Made by a program: the position numbers and the translations under genes. From an uncultured Collinsella sp. (GTDB lineage Bacteria; Actinomycetota; Coriobacteriia; Coriobacteriales; Coriobacteriaceae), in contig UQTU01000008.1 of the NCBI GenBank assembly GCA_900544135.1, forward strand, positions 1 to 64,000: a stretch of DNA of 64,000 bases. The letters are read 5' to 3'. Below, piece after piece: positions 51,726-59,233 of this stretch. A model generated the notes under the pieces. That model had not been told where the DNA came from. It worked only from the letters and a program-made list of their open reading frames with translations, and ran no database searches. How positions within the stretch are numbered: position 1 is the first letter of the stretch; the number at the start of each line of letters is the position of its first letter.

Positions 51726-51932
51726 GGCGCCTCGGCTCAACCCCGAGCATGCGGAACCGCTTCACATTTTTGAACGCCGCGTGTGCGTCCCAAATACTTG
51801 AGAAACAAGCTGTGAAGTGCAGTGGTGCGCCCGTGCCCGTGCATAGCCGTCACCATCAGCGTCTACGCGGCGTCGGCTTCAAGTGGAACTGGCGCCGCTG
51901 CTGTATATGGTTTGCCTTGCTGCAAATGGCGA

Positions 51933-52352
51933 TCAATGCCCACGATGCTTCTGCTTGCGCTTCAACTTCCGCTGCTCGAAGCGCGCCTCCGCCTCATCCG
52001 CGCGACGCTGACTTCTTGCTTGAGCCGGCTCCCGCTTCATCGCTTCCCGCTGTGCCGCGAGCGCCTGTTGTGCCTTGGTGCCCATCGCCGGCTGCTTAAG
52101 GGCCTTCGACGCCTCGCGGGCGCGGCGCTTGGGGTTCCTCGCGGGCTTGCTCGCCTCGGCGGGATCGTCACCGAAGAACGCGAGCTCCGCCCATTTGCTT
52201 GTAACGAATCGCAGGATTTCCTCATCGGACGGTTCCGCGCCGAAGACGATGCGGGCGGCGCCGTATCTGCCGTCCTCGACATGCTCCGCCAGCCCGACCC
52301 AGAATTGGCCGTCGTGATATACGGTCAGGGTGGATGACACGCTGATCTGCAT
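51933..52352 (-). CDS. yjdF: YjdF family protein
   Basis: 139 residues from ATG 52352 with AAAGGAGG eight bases upstream. LTVYHDGQFWVGLAEHVEDGRYGAARIVFGAEPSDEEILRFV, then RNPKRRAREASKALK and KHRGH are the DUF2992/YjdF signature. The family is controlled by the yjdF riboswitch, which senses aza-aromatic compounds; its biochemical role is unsettled. The basic C-terminal half may bind RNA. Confidence 0.85.
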   Translation of the reverse strand: MQISVSSTLTVYHDGQFWVGLAEHVEDGRYGAARIVFGAEPSDEEILRFVTSKWAELAFFGDDPAEASKPARNPKRRAREASKALKQPAMGTKAQQALAAQREAMKREPAQARSQRRADEAEARFEQRKLKRKQKHRGH

Positions 52353-52478
52353 GGTTGGTTCCTCCTTTATGTAGATGACCATGCAGAGAAGGGACAACCA
52401 AGGAGGCAGGTTACTGATGCGGACTCCCGCACGCCCACGACTACCCGACGGGGACTGTGTTTTCATCTCTGGTGCCCG
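52353..52478 (-). ncRNA. probable yjdF riboswitch and promoter
   Basis: A promoter with -10 TACAAT (52485-52480) and a weak TCAACA -35 at 18-base spacing starts a leader of about 120 bases. The RNA begins near AGAGATGAAAACAC and contains GTCGGGTAGTCGTGGGC and paired GCGGGAGTCCGC, reminiscent of yjdF-motif RNA. CCTCCTT (52406-52400) can pair with the AAGGAGG ribosome-binding site (52361-52367 on this strand), giving a switch on translation. I have not aligned it to the Rfam model. Confidence 0.6.
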
Positions 52479-52657
52479 CATTGTAGCACGCGCGGATTTA
52501 CGATGTTGATCGCCGGCGCCTAGGCGGAGATGAAGGCGGTTCGATCTAGGTCAAGCCGGTCGCTCGTTCATGAAGCGGCCGATTCCCTGAAAATAAAAGG
52601 CGCCCAGGAGGACACCTACAGGCTATCTTCGAAATACTTGGTTTGGGGCAGACGGAG

Positions 52658-52694
52658 GAAAAAATAGGGCAGAATCGCTCTCACGATCCCGCCC
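52658..52694 (-). terminator. distal terminator downstream of the abi gene
   Basis: On the minus strand GGGCGGGATCG pairs with CGATTCTGCCC (11 pairs with wobbles), then TATTTTTT. A small AAACCC/GGGTTT hairpin precedes it. Confidence 0.75.
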
Positions 52695-52789
52695 CGCAAA
52701 CCCGAGGGTTTCTAACTGGCTCCATTATTCCGGGCTTCTCAGTTCTGTCATTGACCCAGGTATCACCCGTCTCCTATAGCGAGTGAATA

Positions 52790-52825
52790 TAAAAATAGGG
52801 CAGAGTCGCTTGCGCAAGTCCGCCC
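52790..52825 (-). terminator. proximal terminator downstream of the abi gene
   Basis: GGGCGGA with TCTGCCC, an inner TTGC GCAA GCGA tetraloop, then TATTTTT on the minus strand. A preceding AAAACC/GGTTTT hairpin mirrors the distal copy, so the two look like a duplicated module. Confidence 0.75.
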
Positions 52826-52856
52826 CTAAAACCGTGAAGGTTTTGCTATCTGCAGG

Positions 52857-53558
52857 CTATTCTACCAACCCGAGCGATTCTGTCAACCTGCGAAGGAACT
52901 CGAGCGCGGAGCGAGCTGCGGCGTCGGGCCCCTTGTCGGGCAGCGCCTCGGTTTCTCCGTCGGCCCTGGCGAACATCTCGGCGAGCTCGGATGCGGCGCG
53001 CGAGCGCGAGGAGCCCTCGGGTACCAAGCCGGAGTGCGCCACGAGCACGGTCGCGACCTCCTGCATGGCCGTATTCCCCATCCACTTCCTCCTGGTCGCC
53101 TTGGGGATTCCCACGGCGGCGACCCTTCGGGAGACGCCACTGGACGCCGAGCCCCGGGCGGCGCCCCTCTCGGCGAAGCAGTTGATCAGGCACGAGCCGT
53201 GCGCGGCGCAGTTGCGGACGGACTTCACGCGCTTGAGGTCGTAGTGGGAGGCCTCGAAGCGCCTGTCGCCCCATCGCCTGGCGCAGAAGCGCACGAAGTC
53301 GATGAGGGTGCCGAACGAGGTGAGCTCAAGGAAGGCCCAGGCAGGCATGTCGCCGGAGTACTTCGCGTAGAGGCTCGAGCTGTAGGGGCTGCGGCCGCTC
53401 ATCTTGAGCTCGCGCAGGCGGTACTCCCTGTTTGCAGTGGTAAGCGATGCCATGTAGTCGGCCACGATGGCGTAGCCATCCTCTCCACGGTCCTCCATCT
53501 CGCGAAGCAGTGTCACCTTCTGGAAGTGCTCGATGTCGAGCGTCATGCCGAGCAGGGC
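52857..53558 (-). pseudogene. 3' part of an Abi_2 (AbiD/F-like) gene interrupted by IS21
   Basis: Residues after the insertion: LLGMTLDIEHFQKVTLLREMEDRGEDGY, then MPAWAFLELTSFGTLIDFVRFC and SVRNCAAHGSCLIN. The RNxxAH is the HEPN RNase motif kept in Abi_2 proteins. The N-terminal 89 residues lie at 55965-56231 on the other side of the insertion sequence. Removing the element and one copy of CAGGGC joins the frames exactly into about 320 residues, the normal family size. As it stands the gene should be inactive, though the fragment keeps the HEPN motif. Confidence 0.85.
53553..53558. repeat. target-site duplication, left (CAGGGC)
   Basis: CAGGGC directly abuts the left IS end TGTTTGTGGCAAGC. 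The same six bases follow the right end at 55965-55970. Confidence 0.85.
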
Positions 53559-53625
53559 TGTTTGTGGCAAGCAAAATGTTAACAAAGCGGCACGTTGCAT
53601 TTGAGCACTTTGGCAGACACGTCCT

Positions 53626-54384
53626 TCACTGTTTTTTTGCCCTTCCGAGCATCAAGGCGGCATCCATGCGGTGGCTTGCCCCGTTGAACTCCACGAGCCT
53701 CCCATGGTGGACTATCCTGTCGATCATGGCCGATGCGAGCTTGTCGTCGCCGAGGACGGTTCCCCATTTCGAGAACTCGATGTTCGTCGTGAATATCATG
53801 CTGCGACTCTCGTAGCAGCTCGACACCACCTGGAAGAGCAGCCGCGCACTTTCCGTATCGAGGGGCACGTATCCGAATTCGTCGAGTATCACCAGGTCGT
53901 TCTTCGCTATGTCCCTCATCATCGCCTCGAGGGCGAGCTCGCGCCGGGCCTTCGAAAGCGCCAGCGCGAGCTCGGCGGCGGTGTAGAAGCGCACCGCCTT
54001 CCCCGCCATCACGCACGCGTGGCCGACGGCTATCGCGAGGTGGGTCTTCCCTCGGCCCGTCTGCCCGTGGAACACGAAGTCCTGCGCGGCTTCGACGAAC
54101 GACAGCGATTTCAGGTCGTCCACGCCATAGCCGTCGGGAAAGGCCACCTGCGAGAAGTCGTACCCCTCGAACGACTTCACCTGGGGGAATTTCGCCCTCC
54201 TGAACAGCCTCGCGCGCTTGGATTCCTCCCGAACCGCCATCTCGTGCTCGATGAGCTCGCTCACCGCCCGCAGCTGCGCCGCGTTCGACGACGAAAGGAA
54301 CCAGTCGATCGTGTCGTTGCTGATGTATAGCCTGCGGGCCAGCGCGCGCATCCGCTCGGCGTCGCCCTTGGACCTTATCGCCAT
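53626..54384 (-). CDS. istB: IstB, IS21 helper ATPase
   Basis: 252 residues; ATG 54384 follows the istA stop by one base (TAGCATG), so translation is coupled. AAA+ features: Walker A HGQTGRGKTH near residues 98-107, Walker B LVILDEFGYVPL near 160, sensor IIFTTN-like MIFTTNIEF. IstB assembles on target DNA and stimulates the IstA transposase. Confidence 0.92.
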   Translation of the reverse strand: MAIRSKGDAERMRALARRLYISNDTIDWFLSSSNAAQLRAVSELIEHEMAVREESKRARLFRRAKFPQVKSFEGYDFSQVAFPDGYGVDDLKSLSFVEAAQDFVFHGQTGRGKTHLAIAVGHACVMAGKAVRFYTAAELALALSKARRELALEAMMRDIAKNDLVILDEFGYVPLDTESARLLFQVVSSCYESRSMIFTTNIEFSKWGTVLGDDKLASAMIDRIVHHGRLVEFNGASHRMDAALMLGRAKKQ

Positions 54385-54385
54385 G

Positions 54386-55837
54386 CTACACCGCCTTCCG
54401 CAGCGCCGCGTCGTAGACGCCGAGGTCAACGGGCTCGTCGTACTCGATGGCGCCGCCCTCGGCCCTGGCGGCGGCCACCGCGACGCTCGCAGCGTCGATC
54501 CTGCCGGTCGATTCCAGCGCGCATTGCATCGCGCCGACGGTCGCGTCCCAGCCCGAACGCTGGACTTGGTCCCTCATCAGCCTCAGGCCGTCGCCCAATT
54601 CGCGCCTGCCGAGGCCGTCCATGTAATCCCGCAGCGCATCGGGCATCGCCGACCGCACCGAGCTGTTGCGCCACGCGCCCAGCTTGGCGGCAAGAAGCGG
54701 CAACTGGCTCGCCGGGCTCGAGGAATCGGTGGGGGCGGCGCCGTACTGCCGCTCGTGCGAGCAGACGTATTCGCCGGCCGAGGTGTATATCGACAGCATC
54801 GTGGCGCCCAGCCCCGCGATGAGGCGCTCGCCCGCGAGGGACGGGTCCGCCGAGTACCAATGGCGGCCGTCTATCTGGACCTTGCCCTGCTTGTCGGCCT
54901 TGCAGTCGACGTAGCGGACCACCTCGAACGGCGTTTCCGGCAATCCGGCCAGCGCGGCGCGGTCTTCGCCGAACAGCCCGTCCTCGTTCACGCCTTTCTT
55001 GTAATGCTCCTTGGCAAGCCCGAGGCATCGGTCCAGGAGCTTCTCGTTGTACGATTCGACGCGGGACAGCCTTGGCACGGGAACGAAGAGGTTCTGCCTG
55101 ATGAAGTACACCTTCCTCTCCACGTTGCCCTTCTCGTGGCCGGAATTCGGGTTGCAGAAGCCGAATTCGAAGCCGTAATGGGCGGCGAAGGCCGCGAAGG
55201 TCTCGGCGGTCCTGACGCCGCCGCAGACCTTGCGCCCGACGCCGGTGGCGTTGTCGAACACGATGCGGGATGGGACCCCTCCTATGTATTCGAACACCTG
55301 CTTGAGGGCTTGGCACACGCATTCGGAGTTCTCGGACGGGAACACCTGGGCGAACCCGACGTTCGAATAGGGGAACGAGAGCACGAAGAAACTCAGCCGC
55401 CGCCTCGTTCCCATGACGCAGAAATCCGCCTCCCCGAAATCGGCCTGCGCCTCGCCGGGCCGCCAAACGAGGTCGAGGTACGACTCGGAAACGGCCTTCC
55501 TCAGCGCCTTGAGGTCGCGGACGTAATGCCGGACGGTCGATTCGCAGCACTCGACGCCGTGCTCGTCGCGAAGGCGTTGCCATATGCGGCGGGCGGTGTG
55601 GCGCTGTTTGCGCCAGTTCGCGGCGTCCTCGTCGAGCCACGACTCTATGACCCCGCGGTACCTGTCGAGCGTCTTGGCCTTGCCCCTCTTCACGGGCATC
55701 CGCGGCGACAGGTCCGAGATCGCGAGCTTCGCGTACACCGTGTTGCGCGAGACGCCCGTCTTGCGGGCGATTTCCGATATGGACTCGCCGTTCTTCCTCA
55801 TTTGCCGTATAGAATAGGTTTGCGACATGCTGATCAT
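54386..55837 (-). CDS. istA: IstA, IS21 transposase
   Basis: 483 residues from ATG 55837. N-terminal HTH ESISEIARKTGVSRNTVYAKL. DDE residues are in QADFGEADF (Asp), IVFDNATGVG (Asp) and HEKGNVERK (Glu), the usual D-D-E spacing. A C-terminal beta-barrel and helical tail follow. It is intact, so the element may be mobile. Confidence 0.92.
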   Translation of the reverse strand: MISMSQTYSIRQMRKNGESISEIARKTGVSRNTVYAKLAISDLSPRMPVKRGKAKTLDRYRGVIESWLDEDAANWRKQRHTARRIWQRLRDEHGVECCESTVRHYVRDLKALRKAVSESYLDLVWRPGEAQADFGEADFCVMGTRRRLSFFVLSFPYSNVGFAQVFPSENSECVCQALKQVFEYIGGVPSRIVFDNATGVGRKVCGGVRTAETFAAFAAHYGFEFGFCNPNSGHEKGNVERKVYFIRQNLFVPVPRLSRVESYNEKLLDRCLGLAKEHYKKGVNEDGLFGEDRAALAGLPETPFEVVRYVDCKADKQGKVQIDGRHWYSADPSLAGERLIAGLGATMLSIYTSAGEYVCSHERQYGAAPTDSSSPASQLPLLAAKLGAWRNSSVRSAMPDALRDYMDGLGRRELGDGLRLMRDQVQRSGWDATVGAMQCALESTGRIDAASVAVAAARAEGGAIEYDEPVDLGVYDAALRKAV

Positions 55838-55964
55838 ACCTTTCCGACCTCCTTGGTTGGTTTCCCTGGCAGGAACCAAGTTAGTCGATTGCGTTGGTCG
55901 GCATGTCTGCCTTTGTGCTCAAATTGATCAAGCCGATATGTTCATTTTTAAGTTACCACCAACA

Positions 55965-56231
55965 CAGGGCGTGGCGTAGCTCCTGGTCGAGCGCCGCGAG
56001 CAGGCGTAGCTGGCCGAAGTCGAGGTCTACGTAGCGGCCGTCGCGCGGGCCTCCCTCGTATTTCGAGAAGAGTTTGCGATAGGATGCGAGCTTGAAGAAG
56101 TTGCACTTGTCGCGCAGGTAGTCCTCGGCCTCTTCCTCGGAACACAGCTCGAAGGCTACGCCCTTCTGCTTGAGGTGCTCTATCTGCTGCTCGATCGTGA
56201 GGATCGGCTTCCTATCGTGGGGTTCGGCCAT
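55965..56231 (-). pseudogene. 5' part of the same Abi_2 gene
   Basis: ATG 56231 with AGGAG upstream. MAEPHDRKPILTIEQQIEHL, KQKGVAFELCSEEEAEDYL, then FFKLASYRKLF and DLDFGQLRLLAALDQELRHAL are the Abi_2 N-terminus (LTxxEQIxxLKxxG, YRL). The frame enters the IS after HAL and stops within three codons (CWW). It keeps its own promoter region, so a truncated peptide could still be made. Confidence 0.85.
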
Positions 56232-57040
56232 GCTCGTTCTCCTGTCATAAAAAGTATTGCCTATTTTACCAGCATGTTCTCGACATTCGGTGAAGGCCTC
56301 ATCGTCGACTCATGGGCAAGCCGCCTGATACGACTCCCTTTCCCTGCCAGCAGCGCAGTCGCCTGACCTGCGGCTTTGGAATCGCGTTGGAAGCCGCCCT
56401 CGATCAATCATTTGCAGTTGTTGCGAGTGGCTTGTGCGTGATGCTGCGGTTGAGTTCCAGAAACGGGCGATTCCGCCCAATCGGGCATCCGAATCACGGC
56501 CGGAAGCTCCTTTGGGACAAAAACAAAAACTCAAAGCCCTGAGTTTGAAAAAAGTTTTTGAAGTTGTCCCAGCTTTTGTCCCCGAAGCCGACGAGACGCG
56601 ACATCGCGTCATTCGGCGGCACGCGTTCCGTGTCGATGCCGAAAACTGGGTGCAACTGGAATGACGGGACGACAGAACCAAAGCCACCAGCGAAATAGTG
56701 GGAATAACAGCCCTCGAACCCTTTGGTTCGAGGGCTTTCTGTTTGCATCTCTACCTGGGAAAACGACCCAATTATTCCCGTGTGTCCCTACTGGGCGGTA
56801 CAACGGAGTACTCGGCGGTACGGGAATAATTAGGCCCTGCGGGAATAATTCACAATTCGGGTCCCCCGAAGGCCGATTTCGAGCGGATGAAACTGACTTG
56901 AAACTGCGAGGCGGATTCAAGCCCTCTTCAATTGCATTCGCCCAGGTCAACAAATGGGAATAAAGAAATGCGAAAATCGGTTTCCGCAGTTTCAGTGACC
57001 CCGAATGCCGCCGAATAACGCCGTGTATTCTGAGCGTATT
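56232..57040. other. 800-bp stretch without a gene, rich in inverted and dispersed repeats
   Basis: No convincing coding frame on either strand. It holds a nested inverted repeat (GGGACAA ... TTGTCCC, 56514-56571) around AAACTCA/TGAGTTT and CAAAAAC/GTTTTTG stems, a strong terminator (56709-56745), and AATTATTCCCGT with two ACGGGAATAATT-like copies (56770-56850). The start looks like the promoter zone of the abi gene. It may be decayed mobile DNA or hold a small RNA. Confidence 0.4.
56709..56745 (+). terminator. intrinsic terminator in the gene-free region
   Basis: Twelve-base perfect stem AGCCCTCGAACC with GGTTCGAGGGCT, loop CTTT, followed by TTCTGTTT. No plus-strand protein gene precedes it, so it may end a non-coding RNA. 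Confidence 0.75.
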
Positions 57041-57075
57041 GCTTGCATTGTTGCATTATTTTCCACAATGCAAGC
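57041..57075 (+). promoter_or_regulatory. AbiEi-type autoregulatory dyad
   Basis: GCTTGCATTGT and ACAATGCAAGC, perfect 11-base arms around 13 bases, directly before the abiEi start. AbiEi antitoxins repress their operon by binding such inverted repeats. Confidence 0.6.
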
Positions 57076-57687
57076 ATGGAATAAATCGAAGTCATACGAG
57101 CCACCAACGACATCGCCTCTTCCCAAAGGGGGCTCTTCACATCTGTGCAGGCGAAGGTGCTCGGCGTCGAGCGGTACGCGCTCTCGAGGCGGGAAGGGCT
57201 CGGCAACATAGAGAGGCTCGCGAAGGGCGTCTACCGCATGGGCGGCTCGCCGAGCACGCGGGAGGAGGACGTCCTCGCGGCCTGACTGTCGATCGACCCG
57301 GGGAGGCGCCCCGTCGCCATGGGGGCGACGGCTGCATGGCTCTACGGCATCGGCGAGGTCAGCCCCTCGCCCTACGAGTTCTGCACGCCCGAGAGAAAGC
57401 AGACTAAGCGCCCGAACCTGATTCATCAGGAAGCGCCGCCTCGACCCGAAGGACGTGGCGATCGTCTCGGACATCCCGGCGACGAGGCCCTGGCTCACGG
57501 TGGTGGACCTGATAGACTCCGGGGAGGAACTGAGCCTGGTCGCGAACGTGCTCGCGGACGCGCTCGAAAGGGGCCTCGTCGAAGACGAGGGCGCGCTGAG
57601 GGAGAAAATCGACGCCGGGGGGCAAAAGCCGGGATGCCGGCGGGGGCCAGCCTGTACGATTCGGTAGCTAGGAGGCGGGAAGAATGA
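57076..57687 (+). pseudogene. abiEi: decayed AbiEi antitoxin gene
   Basis: In one frame from ATG 57076: stop at codon 3 (TAA), then GLFTSVQAKVLGVERYALSRREGL, IERLAKGVYRMGG, a TGA at 57283-57285, then RRPVAMGATAAWLYGIGEVSPSPYEFCTPE. This is the AbiEi HTH plus the AAWLYG.. domain. Past about 57415 the rest is in another frame (KRRLDPKDVAIVSDIPATRPW, TVVDLIDSGEELSLVANVL), and the last residues (GASLYDSVARRREE) are in a third. So there are two stops and two frameshifts. The ancestral stop overlapped the abiEii start (ATGA). Confidence 0.75.
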
Positions 57688-57905
57688 CGTACGAGAACGG
57701 CGGTCAGCTCGACAGGGCCCTGAAGAGGGCCGTTCGCGACAGGGGCGGTGACCCCGGGGACGGCTGTCGTCGGGCTTTGCGCGACCGGTTCCTGCGCAGG
57801 GTGTTCAGCAACCCCGACGGCCGGTTTATCCTCAAGGGCGGAAGCGGGCTGCTCGCGCGCATCCCCGACGGCCGCGTCACGCGCGACATCGACTTCGCGA
57901 CGGCA
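57684..57905 (+). pseudogene. abiEii: 5' fragment of AbiEii nucleotidyltransferase toxin
   Basis: ATG 57684 with AGGAGGCGGGAAG upstream. The fragment ends in FLRRVFSNPDGRFILKGGSGLLARIPDGRVTRDIDFAT, the KGGxxL...R.TxDID nucleotidyltransferase motif of the AbiEii/DUF1814 toxin. It is cut at residue 74 by the palindromic element, so the toxin is inactive. Confidence 0.75.
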
Positions 57906-58023
57906 TCTGTGTTTGATAGCGTTCAATTTACGGGTTGGGGCTGCGGTGGAAATCCTGGACCAAAAGAGGACCAGGATTTCCACCGCAGCCCCAACCCGAA
58001 AATCAGGCTTGACTAAACACAGA
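57906..58023. mobile_element. 118-bp palindromic (MITE-like) element
   Basis: The outer ends TCTGTGTTT and AAACACAGA are inverted. The inner arms match perfectly for 28 bases (57931-57958 and 57971-57998), giving a long hairpin with a short loop. It sits between the abiEii fragment and an IS30 remnant. No coding capacity. A non-autonomous element or transposon end is likely. Confidence 0.6.
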
Positions 58024-58201
58024 CGGTCTGCTGCGCGAGTACTTCCCGAAGGGGACCGGCTTCTCTGCGGTCTCGGACGAGGAGGTCGAGCGGGTGTACG
58101 ATGCCATCAACCGCAGGCCCCACAAGCGCCTGGGGTTCAGGACGCCCTACGAGGTCCACTACTCAGGGGTGTTGCAGTTGCTCTGAGAATTCAAGCTCGA
58201 A
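58024..58201 (+). mobile_element. IS30-family transposase C-terminal remnant and right end
   Basis: Reading frame GLLREYFPKGTGFSAVSDEE, then VYDAINRRPHKRLGFRTPYEV is the end of an IS30 transposase (FPKGTDF..., LNxRPRKRLGxxTPxE). It stops near 58186. The following GTTGCAGTTGCTCTGAGAAT probably belongs to the IS right inverted repeat. The rest of the element is lost. Confidence 0.75.
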
Positions 58202-58607
58202 AAGGCGCAAGCAAAGGTATCTTGACTACGCTCTAAAGCGTGGCGTGAAGTCCGGCATCGTTGACGCGCTGAGGCTTCAGGGAATTGCCGCGAGCGAGGT
58301 TGATGCAGTTTCTGTTGTGGTTGACGAGCATTCGACTTCGATCGACGGAAAGTACAACCTGGCAGAATCGGTTGATGAGGAGCTGCGCTGCGGCATGTTC
58401 AACCCAACGTGGCAGACCTCCTACCCTCCTGTATTTAGCGACTGGCTGCCCAAGATTCCAGTCTCCTATGTCGACTCCTCCAAGGTGGCTATGGTGAGGG
58501 CGGCTGACGTGACGGCGAACTGGGCATTTATGGCCGAGCGCGACAAAGAGACATATCCGCGAGCCTACGAGATGCTATCAAAGGCGACGGTCCTCGGGCT
58601 TCTGTAG
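58202..58607 (+). pseudogene. 3' fragment of a DUF3800-like protein
   Basis: About 134 residues with no start of its own: YLDYALKRGVKSGIVDALRL, VVVDEHSTSIDGKYNLAESV, then VSYVDSSKVAMVRAADVTANWAF. The DE-x-S ... G-Y-L and S-x-x-ADxxA layout resembles the C-terminal half of DUF3800 (RNase H-like) proteins. It is cut at its 5' side by the IS30 remnant. Confidence 0.45.
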
Positions 58608-58633
58608 CGTTGGACATGTAACTATCTGTCTTT

Positions 58634-59233
58634 TCAAAAGCCGTGAAGATCTTGGTGGATGATAAATTGCGATTTGTCGACCTGAGCGACGAAAGAGGCG
58701 AACTCTTGCTGAAGCTCAAGGGGAGGCAAGGGAACCGTCATTCTCTTTAGAGCTTCTTTGGTAATTGCCTCCCTTGTTGCTCCAGCCGCTCTTGAGCCGT
58801 TTAGCAGGAGTCTCTGATACGAATCGCTGATCAGCACCGTGTTCAATAGCACCGGCAGCATCCGTTTTTGGTCGACTCTGACAATTGAGACATGCTGATT
58901 AACACGTCCACCAGCCAATTCATCTGGCAAAAGACATGAACGAGCAACCGAAGCGCCAGTAATATTCAGAAGCACGTCACCCTTCATCAGCGTGACGCCT
59001 TCTAGTTTTGCGGCTTGTTCATCATCAATACAAGCAAGGTCCTTCCACACGAAACGACCGTTGTGAACATTCGTACTTCTGACCAGCGGAACACCTTCGG
59101 CCTTGTATGCCGTTTTGCCACCTCGTGGCGTTGCTCCGGAACCCAACTTGGTACAGAGGTCTTCAAGCCTAACGAAAGGCCATTTTTTACCATCGACCGG
59201 ATCGCCAAATACCTCTACAAACCGTGATTTGAC
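58634..59233 (-). pseudogene. silent target-recognition (HsdS-type) cassette
   Basis: 200 codons with no start codon or ribosome-binding site of their own, in frame from the base after the recombinase stop: VKSRFVEVFGDPVDGKKW, then TKLGSGATPRGGKTAYKAEG, VPLVRSTNVHNGRFVW, and PLPPLELQQEFASFVAQVDKSQF. This is one complete target-recognition half of a type I-like specificity subunit. Its first 17 bases equal those of the active domain at 60868-60884, and its end resembles the active end (PPLSLQQEFADFAAEADKSQF). The middle differs entirely. It is a spare specificity module. Confidence 0.85.
59217..59233. repeat. 17-bp direct repeat, silent copy
   Basis: ACAAACCGTGATTTGAC, immediately beside the recombinase stop codon (59236-59234). 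Identical to 60868-60884 and in the same orientation. On the coding strand it reads GTC AAA TCA CGG TTT GT in the cassette frame. Confidence 0.9.

Larger units (their letters stand above)
53559..55964 (-). mobile_element. complete IS21-family insertion sequence, 2406 bp
   Basis: The ends are imperfect inverted repeats, TGTTTGTGGCAAGCAAAAT on the left and TGTTGGTGGTAACTTAAAAA as the complement on the right. They begin with TG, and the flanking 6-bp duplication fits the family range of 4 to 8. It carries istA and istB, which overlap closely. Both genes look intact. It splits an abortive-infection gene, reading in the same direction as that gene. Confidence 0.9.

Noticed and set aside
52658..52844. 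CRISPR-like repeats near the abi gene
   Set aside because: Only two copies, unequal and with terminator features; no spacers or cas genes anywhere in the window.
56312..56953. Several 75-125-residue frames in the gene-free region
   Set aside because: They cross strong hairpins and terminators, lack ribosome-binding sites and show no protein-like composition.
56690..56960. Further guaA-type attachment repeats (GTGGGAATAA and ATGGGAATAA)
   Set aside because: Matches are only 8 to 10 bases and do not flank a clear insertion.
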